Source: Chloroflexota bacterium (GTDB lineage Bacteria > Chloroflexota > Limnocylindria > Limnocylindrales > Limnocylindraceae). From it: a stretch of 13,070 nucleotides of DNA. The position numbers were made by a program, and so were the translations under genes. The DNA lies in the NCBI GenBank assembly GCA_016463555.1, contig JAEMRB010000010.1, forward strand, positions 2,576-15,645. The letters are read 5' to 3'. This document shows, one piece after another, positions 1 to 7,228 of the stretch. The notes beneath the pieces were generated by a model, which was given only the letters and a program-made list of their open reading frames with translations, did no database searches and was not told where the DNA came from. The first letter of the stretch is position 1; each line of letters starts with the position of its first letter.

Positions 1-78
1 CGCGCCGCCGGCTTCACCCTTGCAGGCACCCGCGAGGTGACCGACGCCATCGTTGAGCAGCTGCTGAGCCTGAAGTGA
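1..78 (+). CDS. C-terminal end of a probable 3-isopropylmalate dehydrogenase (partial)
   Basis: Only the last 25 codons are present, in frame from base 1 to the TGA at 76-78. The peptide ends with GTREVTDAIVEQLLSLK. An RxAxxxLAGT stretch followed by a helix of the type REVTDAIVEQL resembles the C-terminus of LeuB, 3-isopropylmalate dehydrogenase, which often ends RTxDL...GTxEMxDAI. The stop overlaps the GTG start of cimA by four bases (GTGA), so the two genes are co-transcribed and probably translationally coupled. LeuB is the pathway partner of citramalate synthase: it oxidises 3-methylmalate to 2-oxobutyrate in the pyruvate route to isoleucine. The context therefore supports the call, but 25 residues are too few to be certain and another operon member is possible. 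Confidence 0.45.
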   Translation, partial: RAAGFTLAGTREVTDAIVEQLLSLK

Positions 79-1736
79 CCACTAGCACCAGCGCCGCCGA
101 TCGGGAGCCGGTCCTCCTCTACGACACGACCCTTCGCGACGGCGCCCAGCGCGAGGGGCTGATCCTTTCGCTGCAAGACAAGCTGCGCATCGCACGTGCG
201 CTCGACGAGTTCGGCATGCTGGCGATCGAGGGCGGTTGGCCAGGCTCCAATCCGAAGGACATTGAGTTCTTCGCCGCAGCGAAGAAGATTCGCTGGGAGC
301 GCGCACGACTCGCCGCGTTCGGCAGCACGCGCCACAAGTCGAATAAGCCTGGTGACGACGCCAACCTGAATGCGCTCCTCGATGCCGAGACGCCGATCGT
401 CACGATCTTCGGCAAGAGCTGGACCCTGCATGTTGAGGCGGTCCTTGAGGCGTCGCGCGCTGAGAACCTCGCCATGATCTCCGAGAGCGTCGCCTACATC
501 GCCGAACGCGGACGCGAGATGGTCTACGACGCCGAGCACTTCTTCGACGGCTTTGAGGCGGATCGTGACTACGCGCTCGACACCCTGCGCGCCGCACGCG
601 ACGCTGGTGCCTCAACGCTCGTTCTCTGTGACACCAATGGCGGCACCCTCACCGGTCGCATGTCAGAGATCGTGAAGGATGCGCGTGCGACCCTTGCCGC
701 CGACGCGGCGGCGAAAGAGATCGTTTGGGGGATCCACACGCATAACGATGCCGAGCTCGCGGTGGCGAATGCCCTTGCGGCGGTTGATGCTGGTGTACGT
801 CACGTGCAGGCGACGATCAATGGCTACGGCGAGCGAGCCGGCAATGCGAACATGGTTTCGCTGCTCGCCAACCTTGCCCTAAAGACGCAGCACACCGTTG
901 CCGGTGCCGATCGCCTCGCCGACCTCTCGCACCTCTCGCATGAGGTGGCGGAGATTGCGAACCTCGCCCCCGACGATCACCAGCCGTACGTTGGCCGCTC
1001 GGCGTTCGCCCACAAGGGAGGTGTGCACGGTGCCGCACAGGTCAAGACTCCTCGCGCCTATCAGCACATTGATCCAGCGCTGGTTGGCAATCGCGGGCGC
1101 CTCGTCGTCTCGGAGCTGGGCGGCAAGGCGAACACGGGGAGCAGGGCCGCCGAGCTTGGCGTGGAGCTCGCGAACTCGGGACTCGACTCGAAGACGCTCT
1201 CCACGCTCGTCAAGGAGATGGAGGCGGCCGGCGCAAGCTACGAGGGTGCCGAAGCATCCTTCCAACTACTCGTCGAGCGCCATCGCCCAACCTACGTCGC
1301 CCCATTCACCATCGTCGATTTCACCGTGATCGTGGAGCAGCGTGAAGGTGCTCCTGGTCGTGCCGAGGCAACGGTGCGCGTAGAGGTTGCGGGGGAGCGC
1401 CTCCACACCGCCGCCGACGGCAACGGCCCAGTGAATGCACTCGACCGCGCGCTGCGCAAGGCGCTCGGCGCGTTTTATCCGCAGCTCGATGCGGTACATC
1501 TTGTGGATTACAAGGTGCGCATTCTCGACGGTTCGTCGGCGACTGGGGCGAAGACGCGTGTCGTCATTGACTCTGTCGCTGATGGCGAGTCGTGGTCGAC
1601 CATGGGCGTCGGCGAGAACATCATCTCGGCGTCAGCGGCGGCCCTTGCCGACTCGCTGGAGTACGCGCTCCGGCTGCAGGGTGGTGCGGTCACGCGCCGA
1701 TCAGAGCGCGACACATCGGGCGGTCGTTCGGCATGA
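75..1736 (+). CDS. cimA: (R)-citramalate synthase CimA
   Basis: This 553-residue protein is predicted to condense pyruvate and acetyl-CoA to (R)-citramalate, the first step of threonine-independent isoleucine synthesis. The N-terminal HMGL-like TIM barrel (about residues 12-290) opens with YDTTLRDGAQREG (catalytic Arg21, metal ligand Asp22). IEGGWPGSNPKD follows, which marks the CimA branch and separates it from 2-isopropylmalate synthase. The metal-binding HTHND is at residues 221-225 and INGYGERAGNAN follows. The linker has HKGGVHG and SELGGKANTGSRAAELG. Residues about 405-540 form the LeuA-type dimerisation and allosteric domain, ending near GVGENIISASAAAL, where isoleucine feedback would be expected from the family. 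The GTG start is chosen because it overlaps the preceding stop (GTGA) and leaves a normal short lead-in to the barrel. The stop overlaps pheA (ATGA). Length is typical. Homocitrate or isopropylmalate synthase is less likely given the WPGSNPKD motif. Confidence 0.95.
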   Translation: MTTSTSAADREPVLLYDTTLRDGAQREGLILSLQDKLRIARALDEFGMLAIEGGWPGSNPKDIEFFAAAKKIRWERARLAAFGSTRHKSNKPGDDANLNALLDAETPIVTIFGKSWTLHVEAVLEASRAENLAMISESVAYIAERGREMVYDAEHFFDGFEADRDYALDTLRAARDAGASTLVLCDTNGGTLTGRMSEIVKDARATLAADAAAKEIVWGIHTHNDAELAVANALAAVDAGVRHVQATINGYGERAGNANMVSLLANLALKTQHTVAGADRLADLSHLSHEVAEIANLAPDDHQPYVGRSAFAHKGGVHGAAQVKTPRAYQHIDPALVGNRGRLVVSELGGKANTGSRAAELGVELANSGLDSKTLSTLVKEMEAAGASYEGAEASFQLLVERHRPTYVAPFTIVDFTVIVEQREGAPGRAEATVRVEVAGERLHTAADGNGPVNALDRALRKALGAFYPQLDAVHLVDYKVRILDGSSATGAKTRVVIDSVADGESWSTMGVGENIISASAAALADSLEYALRLQGGAVTRRSERDTSGGRSA

Positions 1737-2569
1737 GCGAGGCGATCGCCTACGCAGGTGAGCCTGGCGCCTTTGCCGAGGATGCACTCCTCGCCTATTT
1801 CGGTGCAGCAGCCCCATCGCTGAGTGTCACCTCGTTCGGTGACGTTCGTGCAGCCGTCCTCGATGGGCGAGCGATCTACGGCGTTCTGCCGATTGAGAAT
1901 CTGATCAACGGCACTGTGCGCGAGACGCTCGATCTCCTTCGCGACGGCGCACTCGAGATCGTTGGCGAAGCGGTCGTGCCTGTCTCGCTTGTACTCGCCG
2001 CCCTGCCAGGTGTCACGCTCGAGCAGGTGGAGCGCGTCTACAGTCACGCGCAGGCACTCGCGCAGGCAGAGGAGTATCTCCGCAGCCGACCCTGGGCACT
2101 CCTCACCACGTACAACACGGCGGGGGCCGGGGCGATGATCCGCGAGCGCGGTGAGCGTGATGCCGCCGCCGTCCTCTCGTCACGCGCCGCAGTGATCCAC
2201 GGCCTCACCCCACTCACTGGCCCAATCGAAGGGGTGCAGGGGAATCGCACGCGCTTCTGGATCGTGCAGCGCGCGGGTGGGCCAGCACGACGCGCCGAGG
2301 CCGGCCCAGCACGCACCACCCTCCTGGTCGGCCTGCGCAACGAGCCGGGCACCCTGCTCGCCGCACTGGCGGTGATTGCGAAGGCGGGCGTCAACATCAG
2401 CAAGTTGGAGTCACGCCCAAATCGGGTCGGGGAGTGGGAGTACATCTTCTGGTTCGACCTCGACGGCGCAGCCGGCTCTCCCGAGATTCTCGGCGTGATG
2501 CAGGGGCTCGCCGACGTGACGTTGGAGCGGCGCATCCTCGGCAGCTACCCACGAGGCGAGGCGCTCTAA
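1733..2569 (+). CDS. pheA: Prephenate dehydratase with ACT domain
   Basis: This 278-residue monofunctional prephenate dehydratase converts prephenate to phenylpyruvate in phenylalanine synthesis. The catalytic domain starts with AYAGEPGAF, equivalent to the family GxxGxFS. It continues with GVLPIENLINGTV and SHAQALAQAEEYL (residues 104 onward) and ends with the essential TRF motif at 173-175. An ACT regulatory domain (about 195-275) carries NEPGTLLAAL and the ESRP motif at 226-229, the Phe-binding signature of this family, so feedback inhibition by phenylalanine is expected. No chorismate mutase domain is attached. The ATG at 1733 overlaps the cimA stop (ATGA). The frame is open to 1592, but that upstream stretch lies inside cimA and the PDT fold begins right after 1733. 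Its coupling to cimA joins aromatic and branched-chain synthesis in one unit. Confidence 0.95.
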   Translation: MSEAIAYAGEPGAFAEDALLAYFGAAAPSLSVTSFGDVRAAVLDGRAIYGVLPIENLINGTVRETLDLLRDGALEIVGEAVVPVSLVLAALPGVTLEQVERVYSHAQALAQAEEYLRSRPWALLTTYNTAGAGAMIRERGERDAAAVLSSRAAVIHGLTPLTGPIEGVQGNRTRFWIVQRAGGPARRAEAGPARTTLLVGLRNEPGTLLAALAVIAKAGVNISKLESRPNRVGEWEYIFWFDLDGAAGSPEILGVMQGLADVTLERRILGSYPRGEAL

Positions 2570-2590
2570 TCACGCCGCGGCGCGCGCCGC

Positions 2591-2596
2591 TAGACT
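2591..2596 (+). promoter_or_regulatory. -10 element of the aldehyde dehydrogenase gene
   Basis: TAGACT lies 8 bases before the ATG at 2605, a distance that puts the expected transcription start at or next to the start codon, implying a leaderless mRNA. The same hexamer stands before greA. There is no Shine-Dalgarno sequence and no recognisable -35 box in the short gap after pheA. Confidence 0.6.
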
Positions 2597-2604
2597 CGCC
2601 CCAT

Positions 2605-4041
2605 ATGGAGCCACAGAAGATCCTCGTCGCAGGCGCATGGGAGAGCTCGCCGAACCTTGTCGAGATTCGGTCGCCCTTTGACGGCCATCTGGTCGGCACG
2701 ACCTACCTCGCCACACCGGAGCAGGTCGAGCGCGCCGCCGCGGGGAGCGTCACCGGGTTCGAAGCGATGCGCAAGCTCGGCGCATGGGAGCGTGGCGCAA
2801 TCTTGCGCACCACCGCAGCGAAGATCACCGAGCGTCGCGAAGAGCTGGCGGCACTCCTCTCCGCCGAAGCGGGGAAACCGATCCGCGATGCACGCGCAGA
2901 GATCGATCGCGGCGCGCTGACCTTTAGGCTCGCCGCCGAAGAGGCGGAGCGAATGATCGGTGAGACGATCCCGCTCGACCTCGCACCTGCGAGCAAGGGT
3001 CGCCTCGGCATCACACAGCGGTTCCCCGTTGGCCCAGTGCTCGGGATCAGCCCATTCAACTTCCCACTAAACCTCGCCGCCCATAAGGTTGCACCCGCCA
3101 TCGCGGTTGGCTGCAGCATGGTGCTGAAGCCGCCGAGCGCCGATCCGCTGATCATGCTGAAGGTCGCGGAGATCCTCGTCGACGCTGGGCTACCGGCTGG
3201 CGGGCTTAGCGTGATCCCAACCTCGCGCCCCGATGCGGATCGCCTGATTGAAGACGAACGCTTCAAGGTGCTCTCATTCACTGGATCACCGACTGTTGGT
3301 TGGTCACTGAAGGGGCGTGCCGGCAAGAAGCGCGTCATCCTCGAGCTCGGTGGCAATGCCGCCTGCATCATTGACGCCACCGCAGATCTCTCGTGGGCAG
3401 TGAAGCGATCGCTCGTCGGCTCGTTCGCCTACGCCGGCCAGGTGTGCATCAGCGTGCAGCGCATCTTTGTGCACGAGTCTGTGGCCGACGCCTTTGAGGA
3501 GCAGTTCGCCGCCGGTGCTGCGAAGCTCGTGCTCGGTGACCCGGCGAGCGAGAAGACCGACCTCGGACCGCTCATCGATGATGGCGCCGCCGCGCGCACC
3601 GCGGAGTGGGTGAACGAGGCGATCGCCGCTGGCGCAACGCTGATTGCAGGTGGTGCAGCGGTGAATGCGGCAAGCCCGCGACTCTTCGCCCCAACGATCT
3701 TGAGGAACGTGCCGCGCGACGCGCGCATCTGCAGCGAAGAGGCCTTCGCCCCCGTGGTGATCATCGAACGGTTCAGCGACTTCTCAGCGGCTATTGCCGC
3801 GGTGAATGAGAGCCGCTTCGGACTGCAGTGTGGACTCTTCTCCAACGATCTAGCGCATGTTCGCGCTGCATTTGATCAGCTGGAGGTTGGCGGCGTCATT
3901 GTTAATGATGTGCCGACCTATCGCATCGACAACATGCCGTACGGCGGCGTGAAGGATTCTGGACTTGGCCGAGAGGGTGTGCGTTGGTCGATGGATGAGA
4001 TGACCGAGATCAAGCTGCTCGTTCTCGCCGACCCGCAGTAG
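2605..4041 (+). CDS. NAD(P)-dependent aldehyde dehydrogenase family protein
   Basis: A 478-residue ALDH that should oxidise an aldehyde to the acid (or acyl product) with NAD(P)+. Family landmarks are in order: SPFNFPLN with the oxyanion Asn152, VLKPPSADP, the cofactor loop FTGSPTVGW, the general base Glu247 in LELGGNAA, the catalytic Cys281 in GQVCISVQR, EEAFAPVV, and the C-terminal YGGVKDSGLGREG. GQVCISVQR and the REGVRWSMDEMTE tail resemble the lactaldehyde dehydrogenase / non-phosphorylating glyceraldehyde-3-phosphate dehydrogenase-like ALDH subgroup, but the substrate cannot be fixed from sequence. The ATG at 2605 is chosen over upstream in-frame codons because the upstream part lies inside pheA, the ALDH fold begins here, and TAGACT is 8 bases ahead. 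It has its own promoter after pheA and ends 5 bases from the converging GH13 gene. Neighbours give no substrate clue. Confidence 0.92.
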   Translation: MEPQKILVAGAWESSPNLVEIRSPFDGHLVGTTYLATPEQVERAAAGSVTGFEAMRKLGAWERGAILRTTAAKITERREELAALLSAEAGKPIRDARAEIDRGALTFRLAAEEAERMIGETIPLDLAPASKGRLGITQRFPVGPVLGISPFNFPLNLAAHKVAPAIAVGCSMVLKPPSADPLIMLKVAEILVDAGLPAGGLSVIPTSRPDADRLIEDERFKVLSFTGSPTVGWSLKGRAGKKRVILELGGNAACIIDATADLSWAVKRSLVGSFAYAGQVCISVQRIFVHESVADAFEEQFAAGAAKLVLGDPASEKTDLGPLIDDGAAARTAEWVNEAIAAGATLIAGGAAVNAASPRLFAPTILRNVPRDARICSEEAFAPVVIIERFSDFSAAIAAVNESRFGLQCGLFSNDLAHVRAAFDQLEVGGVIVNDVPTYRIDNMPYGGVKDSGLGREGVRWSMDEMTEIKLLVLADPQ

Positions 4042-4046
4042 CGGGG

Positions 4047-6341
4047 TTACCCGCCGAGTTCGTCGCCCCCTGGCGTTGAGATGCGGGCGAGCGCCTCACG
4101 CACCGCTCGTCGAGCGCGCTTGGCGCGCCGCTTCACGCGGTCAATCTCATGTGCGGCGAGTCGAATCAGGTCACTATGTTCGCCCTCCACGAGAATCTCG
4201 TGGTCGCGCAGGCTCTCGATGGGCGCCTGAACCTCGGGCGCTGACTTCGGCGCCGGGGGTGGAGTTGCGGCACGGCGCTCAGGGCGGAGCGGGGCAGCGG
4301 CTCGGCCGAGGAGTGCGGCAATCGCTCGCACCGCCTCTGGCGGCGCAGGCGTCTCCGTCGTCAGGAGTCGCGGGTCGGCGGTCGACTCCCCAGATGTGGG
4401 CTTGCGTTCGGTCACGCGCTTCCTCCCCGTCGCACTTGTGCCAGTTGGCCGCTCTATTCTCGCCGAAAGCGCATCGGCCGGGGTGCCGCCGCTCGTGAGC
4501 AGGGCCAGCGCGGCGACTGGATCGTGCAGCAACTCGCCCTTCGCCAGCGCGGCGAGATCGCCCCAAGGCTCGCTCGGCGTTGAGTGATGCTGCGCAACTC
4601 CCCAGAAGACGACGCGACCGAACGCAGGGAGCCGCACCGCAAGTCCGCTGCGCGCCAGTGAGGCGGTGCTGACCAGGAGACTACGGTTGGTGATCGCATC
4701 GCGCAGTTCGACCACGTCACCAGCGCTCGCCGCAACACCGAGCCGGTCGGCAATCGTGCTGACAGGGAGCGGGCTCGCAGCTGCTCCGCCAAGTGAGCTC
4801 GACGGGGCGACCGCTGGCGAGGCGTGCTGGATGGTGAGCTCTGCCCCCGTATCGCTGTTGAGGGCGATCACCAGCGTGCGAGCACTCCCGGCCGCGTTGC
4901 TAAAGGCGTAGGCACTTTCGCGCGCCGCCTTGTTGCCGCTCTTCGCATCGAACCAGCGGAAGTCCGCGATGCCGGCGAAGAGGTGCCGTGCCCGCAGGAG
5001 CGGGGCGATCTCACGGTCATAGCGCTCAACGTGGTCGGTGCTGATCGGGTCGCTGGTGCGCGGCGCTCGGTACTCCATGCCGTAGCGCTCACGCTGCCCC
5101 TCCCACTGCCCGTGACCGAGCATCGGCACACCGGGGAGCGTCGCCGCAAGAGTTGCCGCGAGAAGTGCGCGGTCGCCAATCCCGAACCCCACGGCGGCGG
5201 GCTCCTCGTCGGGGGTGGTGAGGAAGTTGACGTAGCGGCGCAGCAGCTCAGGGTCGTACGCCGTGGTGTCGCGCAGGATCGTGCGGTACTCGCTGTTCTT
5301 GCCGTCGCGGAGCATCGCCATAAAGGCGGAGTTGTAGACGCGGTGCATGCCGAGCCCGCGCACGAAGTAGCCCTCAAGAAGCCAGAACGCTTCGGCGAGG
5401 AGCATGGTGCCAGGGAGTTCGCGCTCCACGCGCTCCACCACCTCGCGCCAGAACTCGCGCGGCAGTCGCTTGGCGAACTCTCGGTCGGTCAGCGCAAACT
5501 CACTGCGCGAGGGGATCGCGGCCTCGGTGCCGCGCGCCGGATACCAGAGACGCCGAATGTGCTGCGCCGCAAGGGTCATCGCCGCATCGAAGCGAATGAT
5601 GTCGGAGCGCCGAGCAACGGAGAGAATCTCTTGGATCACCGCCTCGCGCGCCTCCGGTTTGAGGTAGTCAATTTGGGCGGTGTCCTTCCACGGCATGTTC
5701 GTGCCGTCGTTGCCGTGATAGATGTACTGTAACGAATCTGTAGCGCGGCGCTCGAAGGCGACGGCGGCATCATCGCCGCGCTCATATCCATCTTCAATGC
5801 GGATGGCGCTGCCTGGCTCCCCTGAGAGGCTCTCGCCGCTGTAGCGATATTTTGGGAAGGGCGGATGTGCGGAGGAGAGGAGCAGCTCAGAGCGCTCGTT
5901 GACCCAGCGGCCGTCAATGGCGACATGATTCGGCACCATGTCGGTCACGATGCGAATGCCAACGGCGCCAGCCCTGGTGCGTAGCGTCGCGAGTGCTGCA
6001 TCGCCGCCCAACCCCTCATCAACGACGTATTCGGCAACGGCGTAGGCGGAGCCCTCAGCATCAAGATCTCCAGCGCTGACCTTCATCGCACGGGAGGCGG
6101 CACTGCGACGCCAGATACCGATCGGCCAGAGTGCGCTCACGCCGCGCTGCGCAAGAAGTTGCAACTCTTCATCGGGGATCTCGTCGAGGCGACGGATCGG
6201 CGCGCCGTAGCGCTGGGAGAGTTGCGCGAGCCAGACGAGGAGGTGTTTCGCCTGAATGACCACCTCGCCCATCCAAGGGGCATCACTCCCGTAGCGTGGC
6301 GACTCAGGGGCGCCGAGGGCCGGCTCCTCCCCGCGAATCAT
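4047..6341 (-). CDS. GH13 (alpha-amylase family) glycoside hydrolase/transferase with C-terminal extension
   Basis: This 764-residue protein has a GH13 catalytic barrel. Region I is DMVPNH (134-139), region II is RFDAA with the nucleophile Asp252, region III is LLAEAFW with the acid/base Glu317, and region IV is NFLTTPDE with Asp378. Region IV has Pro377 where most GH13 enzymes have His. The subgroup features GHGQWEGQRERYGMEYR (409-425), YIYHGNDGTNMPW and GMHRVYNSAF recall large amylase-like proteins of Chloroflexi and Chlorobi. As I remember them, those carry several hundred more residues before the barrel; here the barrel's lead-in starts almost at the N-terminus. After about residue 590 comes a Pro/Ala/Thr-rich, probably disordered stretch and a basic helix (KRRAKRARRAVREAL). 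No signal peptide is seen, so it is probably cytosolic and acts on alpha-glucans, with a debranching enzyme encoded nearby. The ATG at 6341 is the first start after an in-frame TGA and overlaps the stop of a 10-codon leader. GAGG 7 bases before it could serve as a ribosome site. Exact activity is unknown. Confidence 0.85.
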   Translation of the reverse strand: MIRGEEPALGAPESPRYGSDAPWMGEVVIQAKHLLVWLAQLSQRYGAPIRRLDEIPDEELQLLAQRGVSALWPIGIWRRSAASRAMKVSAGDLDAEGSAYAVAEYVVDEGLGGDAALATLRTRAGAVGIRIVTDMVPNHVAIDGRWVNERSELLLSSAHPPFPKYRYSGESLSGEPGSAIRIEDGYERGDDAAVAFERRATDSLQYIYHGNDGTNMPWKDTAQIDYLKPEAREAVIQEILSVARRSDIIRFDAAMTLAAQHIRRLWYPARGTEAAIPSRSEFALTDREFAKRLPREFWREVVERVERELPGTMLLAEAFWLLEGYFVRGLGMHRVYNSAFMAMLRDGKNSEYRTILRDTTAYDPELLRRYVNFLTTPDEEPAAVGFGIGDRALLAATLAATLPGVPMLGHGQWEGQRERYGMEYRAPRTSDPISTDHVERYDREIAPLLRARHLFAGIADFRWFDAKSGNKAARESAYAFSNAAGSARTLVIALNSDTGAELTIQHASPAVAPSSSLGGAAASPLPVSTIADRLGVAASAGDVVELRDAITNRSLLVSTASLARSGLAVRLPAFGRVVFWGVAQHHSTPSEPWGDLAALAKGELLHDPVAALALLTSGGTPADALSARIERPTGTSATGRKRVTERKPTSGESTADPRLLTTETPAPPEAVRAIAALLGRAAAPLRPERRAATPPPAPKSAPEVQAPIESLRDHEILVEGEHSDLIRLAAHEIDRVKRRAKRARRAVREALARISTPGGDELGG

Positions 6342-6370
6342 CGCAACGCCTCAGGTTTGTGACCGCTCAT
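6338..6370 (-). CDS. Possible 10-codon leaderless leader ORF coupled to the GH13 gene
   Basis: On the minus strand an ATG at 6370-6368 begins MSGHKPEALR and ends at a TGA (6340-6338) that overlaps the GH13 start as ATGA. The ATG is 6 bases after TATCCT, the geometry of the other leaderless starts in the window. Two readings are possible. It may be a leader peptide that brings ribosomes to the GH13 start by termination-reinitiation. Or the short ORF may be incidental, the GH13 gene being translated from a 29-base leader using GAGG. A -1 frameshift or sequence error fusing the two frames is a third option. The peptide has no run of one amino acid that would suggest classic attenuation. Confidence 0.4.
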   Translation of the reverse strand: MSGHKPEALR

Positions 6371-6376
6371 CCGTGG

Positions 6377-6382
6377 AGGATA
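6377..6382 (-). promoter_or_regulatory. -10 element upstream of the leader ORF and GH13 gene
   Basis: TATCCT on the minus strand, 6 bases before the leader ATG at 6370. It matches the TANNCT pattern of the window. It lies back to back with the plus-strand TAGGCT at 6401-6406, so the two promoters share the same short divergent region. Confidence 0.55.
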
Positions 6383-6400
6383 GGGGTGCGGGGTGGGTGA

Positions 6401-6406
6401 TAGGCT
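6401..6406 (+). promoter_or_regulatory. -10 element of the 271-residue membrane protein gene
   Basis: TAGGCT ends 6 bases before the ATG at 6413, implying a leaderless transcript. No Shine-Dalgarno sequence and no clear -35 box are visible; the region where a -35 would lie overlaps the -10 of the divergent GH13 unit. Confidence 0.55.
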
Positions 6407-6412
6407 GCAACG

Positions 6413-7228
6413 ATGCCTGTTGAGACCGTTGCACGCTCCCTCTCGTTCATCAACTGGGTGGTGGTGAGCAGCCTTGCGGTTGGCAGTTTGGCCGCCATCC
6501 TCCTGCTCACTCACCGTTCGGAGTCAACACGCGGCTACCGCGGGTTCACCGTCTTCGCCGCCGGCGGCTGGGCCTACCTCGCCTGGCTGGCCGACGGGGC
6601 ACTTCCGATCCCCTCCGCCGACGCGCCAATCCAGGCCGCCACCCCCGAGATCGATGCGCTGCGCCGACTCCTGCTGGTGGCGGTTGCGTCGCTATCCACG
6701 CTCTGGACGCTGCGCATCGCGCGCGGCAGCGATGGCCGCCGTGTCGGCTTGGTCACCGTCCTCACTGCAATTGTGGCGCTCCTTGTTGCCGCGGTCGGCT
6801 GGGCGCCGACACCGCTCGTTGCAGCGGCACTCGCCCTGCAGCTCTTGATTCTTTCAGCCGTCACCGGCGGTTCGTTTGCGGCGATGATCCTCGCCCACTG
6901 GTATCTCGTCACACCGAAACTTCCGGAGGCGCCGCTCTTGCTGCTGAGTCGCACGCTCGGCATCGGCATCGGCGTGCAGCTTGCCCTCTTTCTCGTCTGG
7001 CAACTCTTCGGCCTCGGTGGCCTCGGTGCTGGGTGGGACTTCTTCGCAATATTGCGACTCGTGATCGGCCTGGTGTTTCCGGCACTACTCACCTACGCCG
7101 GATGGCGCACCGCAAAGGCTCGCTCCATGGAGTCGGCAACCGGGCTGCTCTACATCGGTCTCGGCGCCGTCACGACGGGAACGATCCTTGCCGCAGGGCT
7201 CTTCTTCGGCGCAGGGATCCTCGTTTAG
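6413..7228 (+). CDS. Polytopic membrane protein of unknown function (about 8 TM)
   Basis: I do not recognise this 271-residue protein. By eye it has about eight hydrophobic segments: near 11-33, 44-63, 84-103, 111-130, 134-163, 179-200, 210-232 and 241-268. Short loops separate them, and Arg/Lys-rich joints such as RIARGSDGRR and GWRTAKARS hint at cytoplasmic sides. The most distinctive stretch is AHWYLVTPKLPEAPL (161-175) after the fifth hydrophobic segment; a His-Trp-Tyr-Leu plus Pro motif at a membrane edge suggests a conserved functional site, possibly cofactor or quinone related, but that is speculation. There is no signal peptide beyond the first TM and no soluble domain. The ATG at 6413 is supported by TAGGCT six bases before it. 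The gene lies alone between two minus-strand alpha-glucan genes, and its stop overlaps the debranching-enzyme stop by four bases. A role in glucan metabolism cannot be claimed from position alone. Confidence 0.8.
   Translation: MPVETVARSLSFINWVVVSSLAVGSLAAILLLTHRSESTRGYRGFTVFAAGGWAYLAWLADGALPIPSADAPIQAATPEIDALRRLLLVAVASLSTLWTLRIARGSDGRRVGLVTVLTAIVALLVAAVGWAPTPLVAAALALQLLILSAVTGGSFAAMILAHWYLVTPKLPEAPLLLLSRTLGIGIGVQLALFLVWQLFGLGGLGAGWDFFAILRLVIGLVFPALLTYAGWRTAKARSMESATGLLYIGLGAVTTGTILAAGLFFGAGILV

Noticed and set aside
1592..1732. An N-terminal extension of prephenate dehydratase
   Set aside because: It overlaps the cimA C-terminus in another frame; the ATGA overlap at 1733 and the conserved AYAGEPGAF motif fix the true start.
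2434..2604. A 57-codon N-terminal extension of the aldehyde dehydrogenase
   Set aside because: It lies mostly inside the pheA ACT-domain coding region, is Arg-rich, and the ALDH fold and the TAGACT box both point to 2605.
4824..5732. A 302-codon plus-strand open frame
   Set aside because: It is fully antisense to the catalytic core of the GH13 gene, has no promoter or ribosome site, and its protein is Arg/Val/His-rich without domain features. It is a GC-rich shadow frame.
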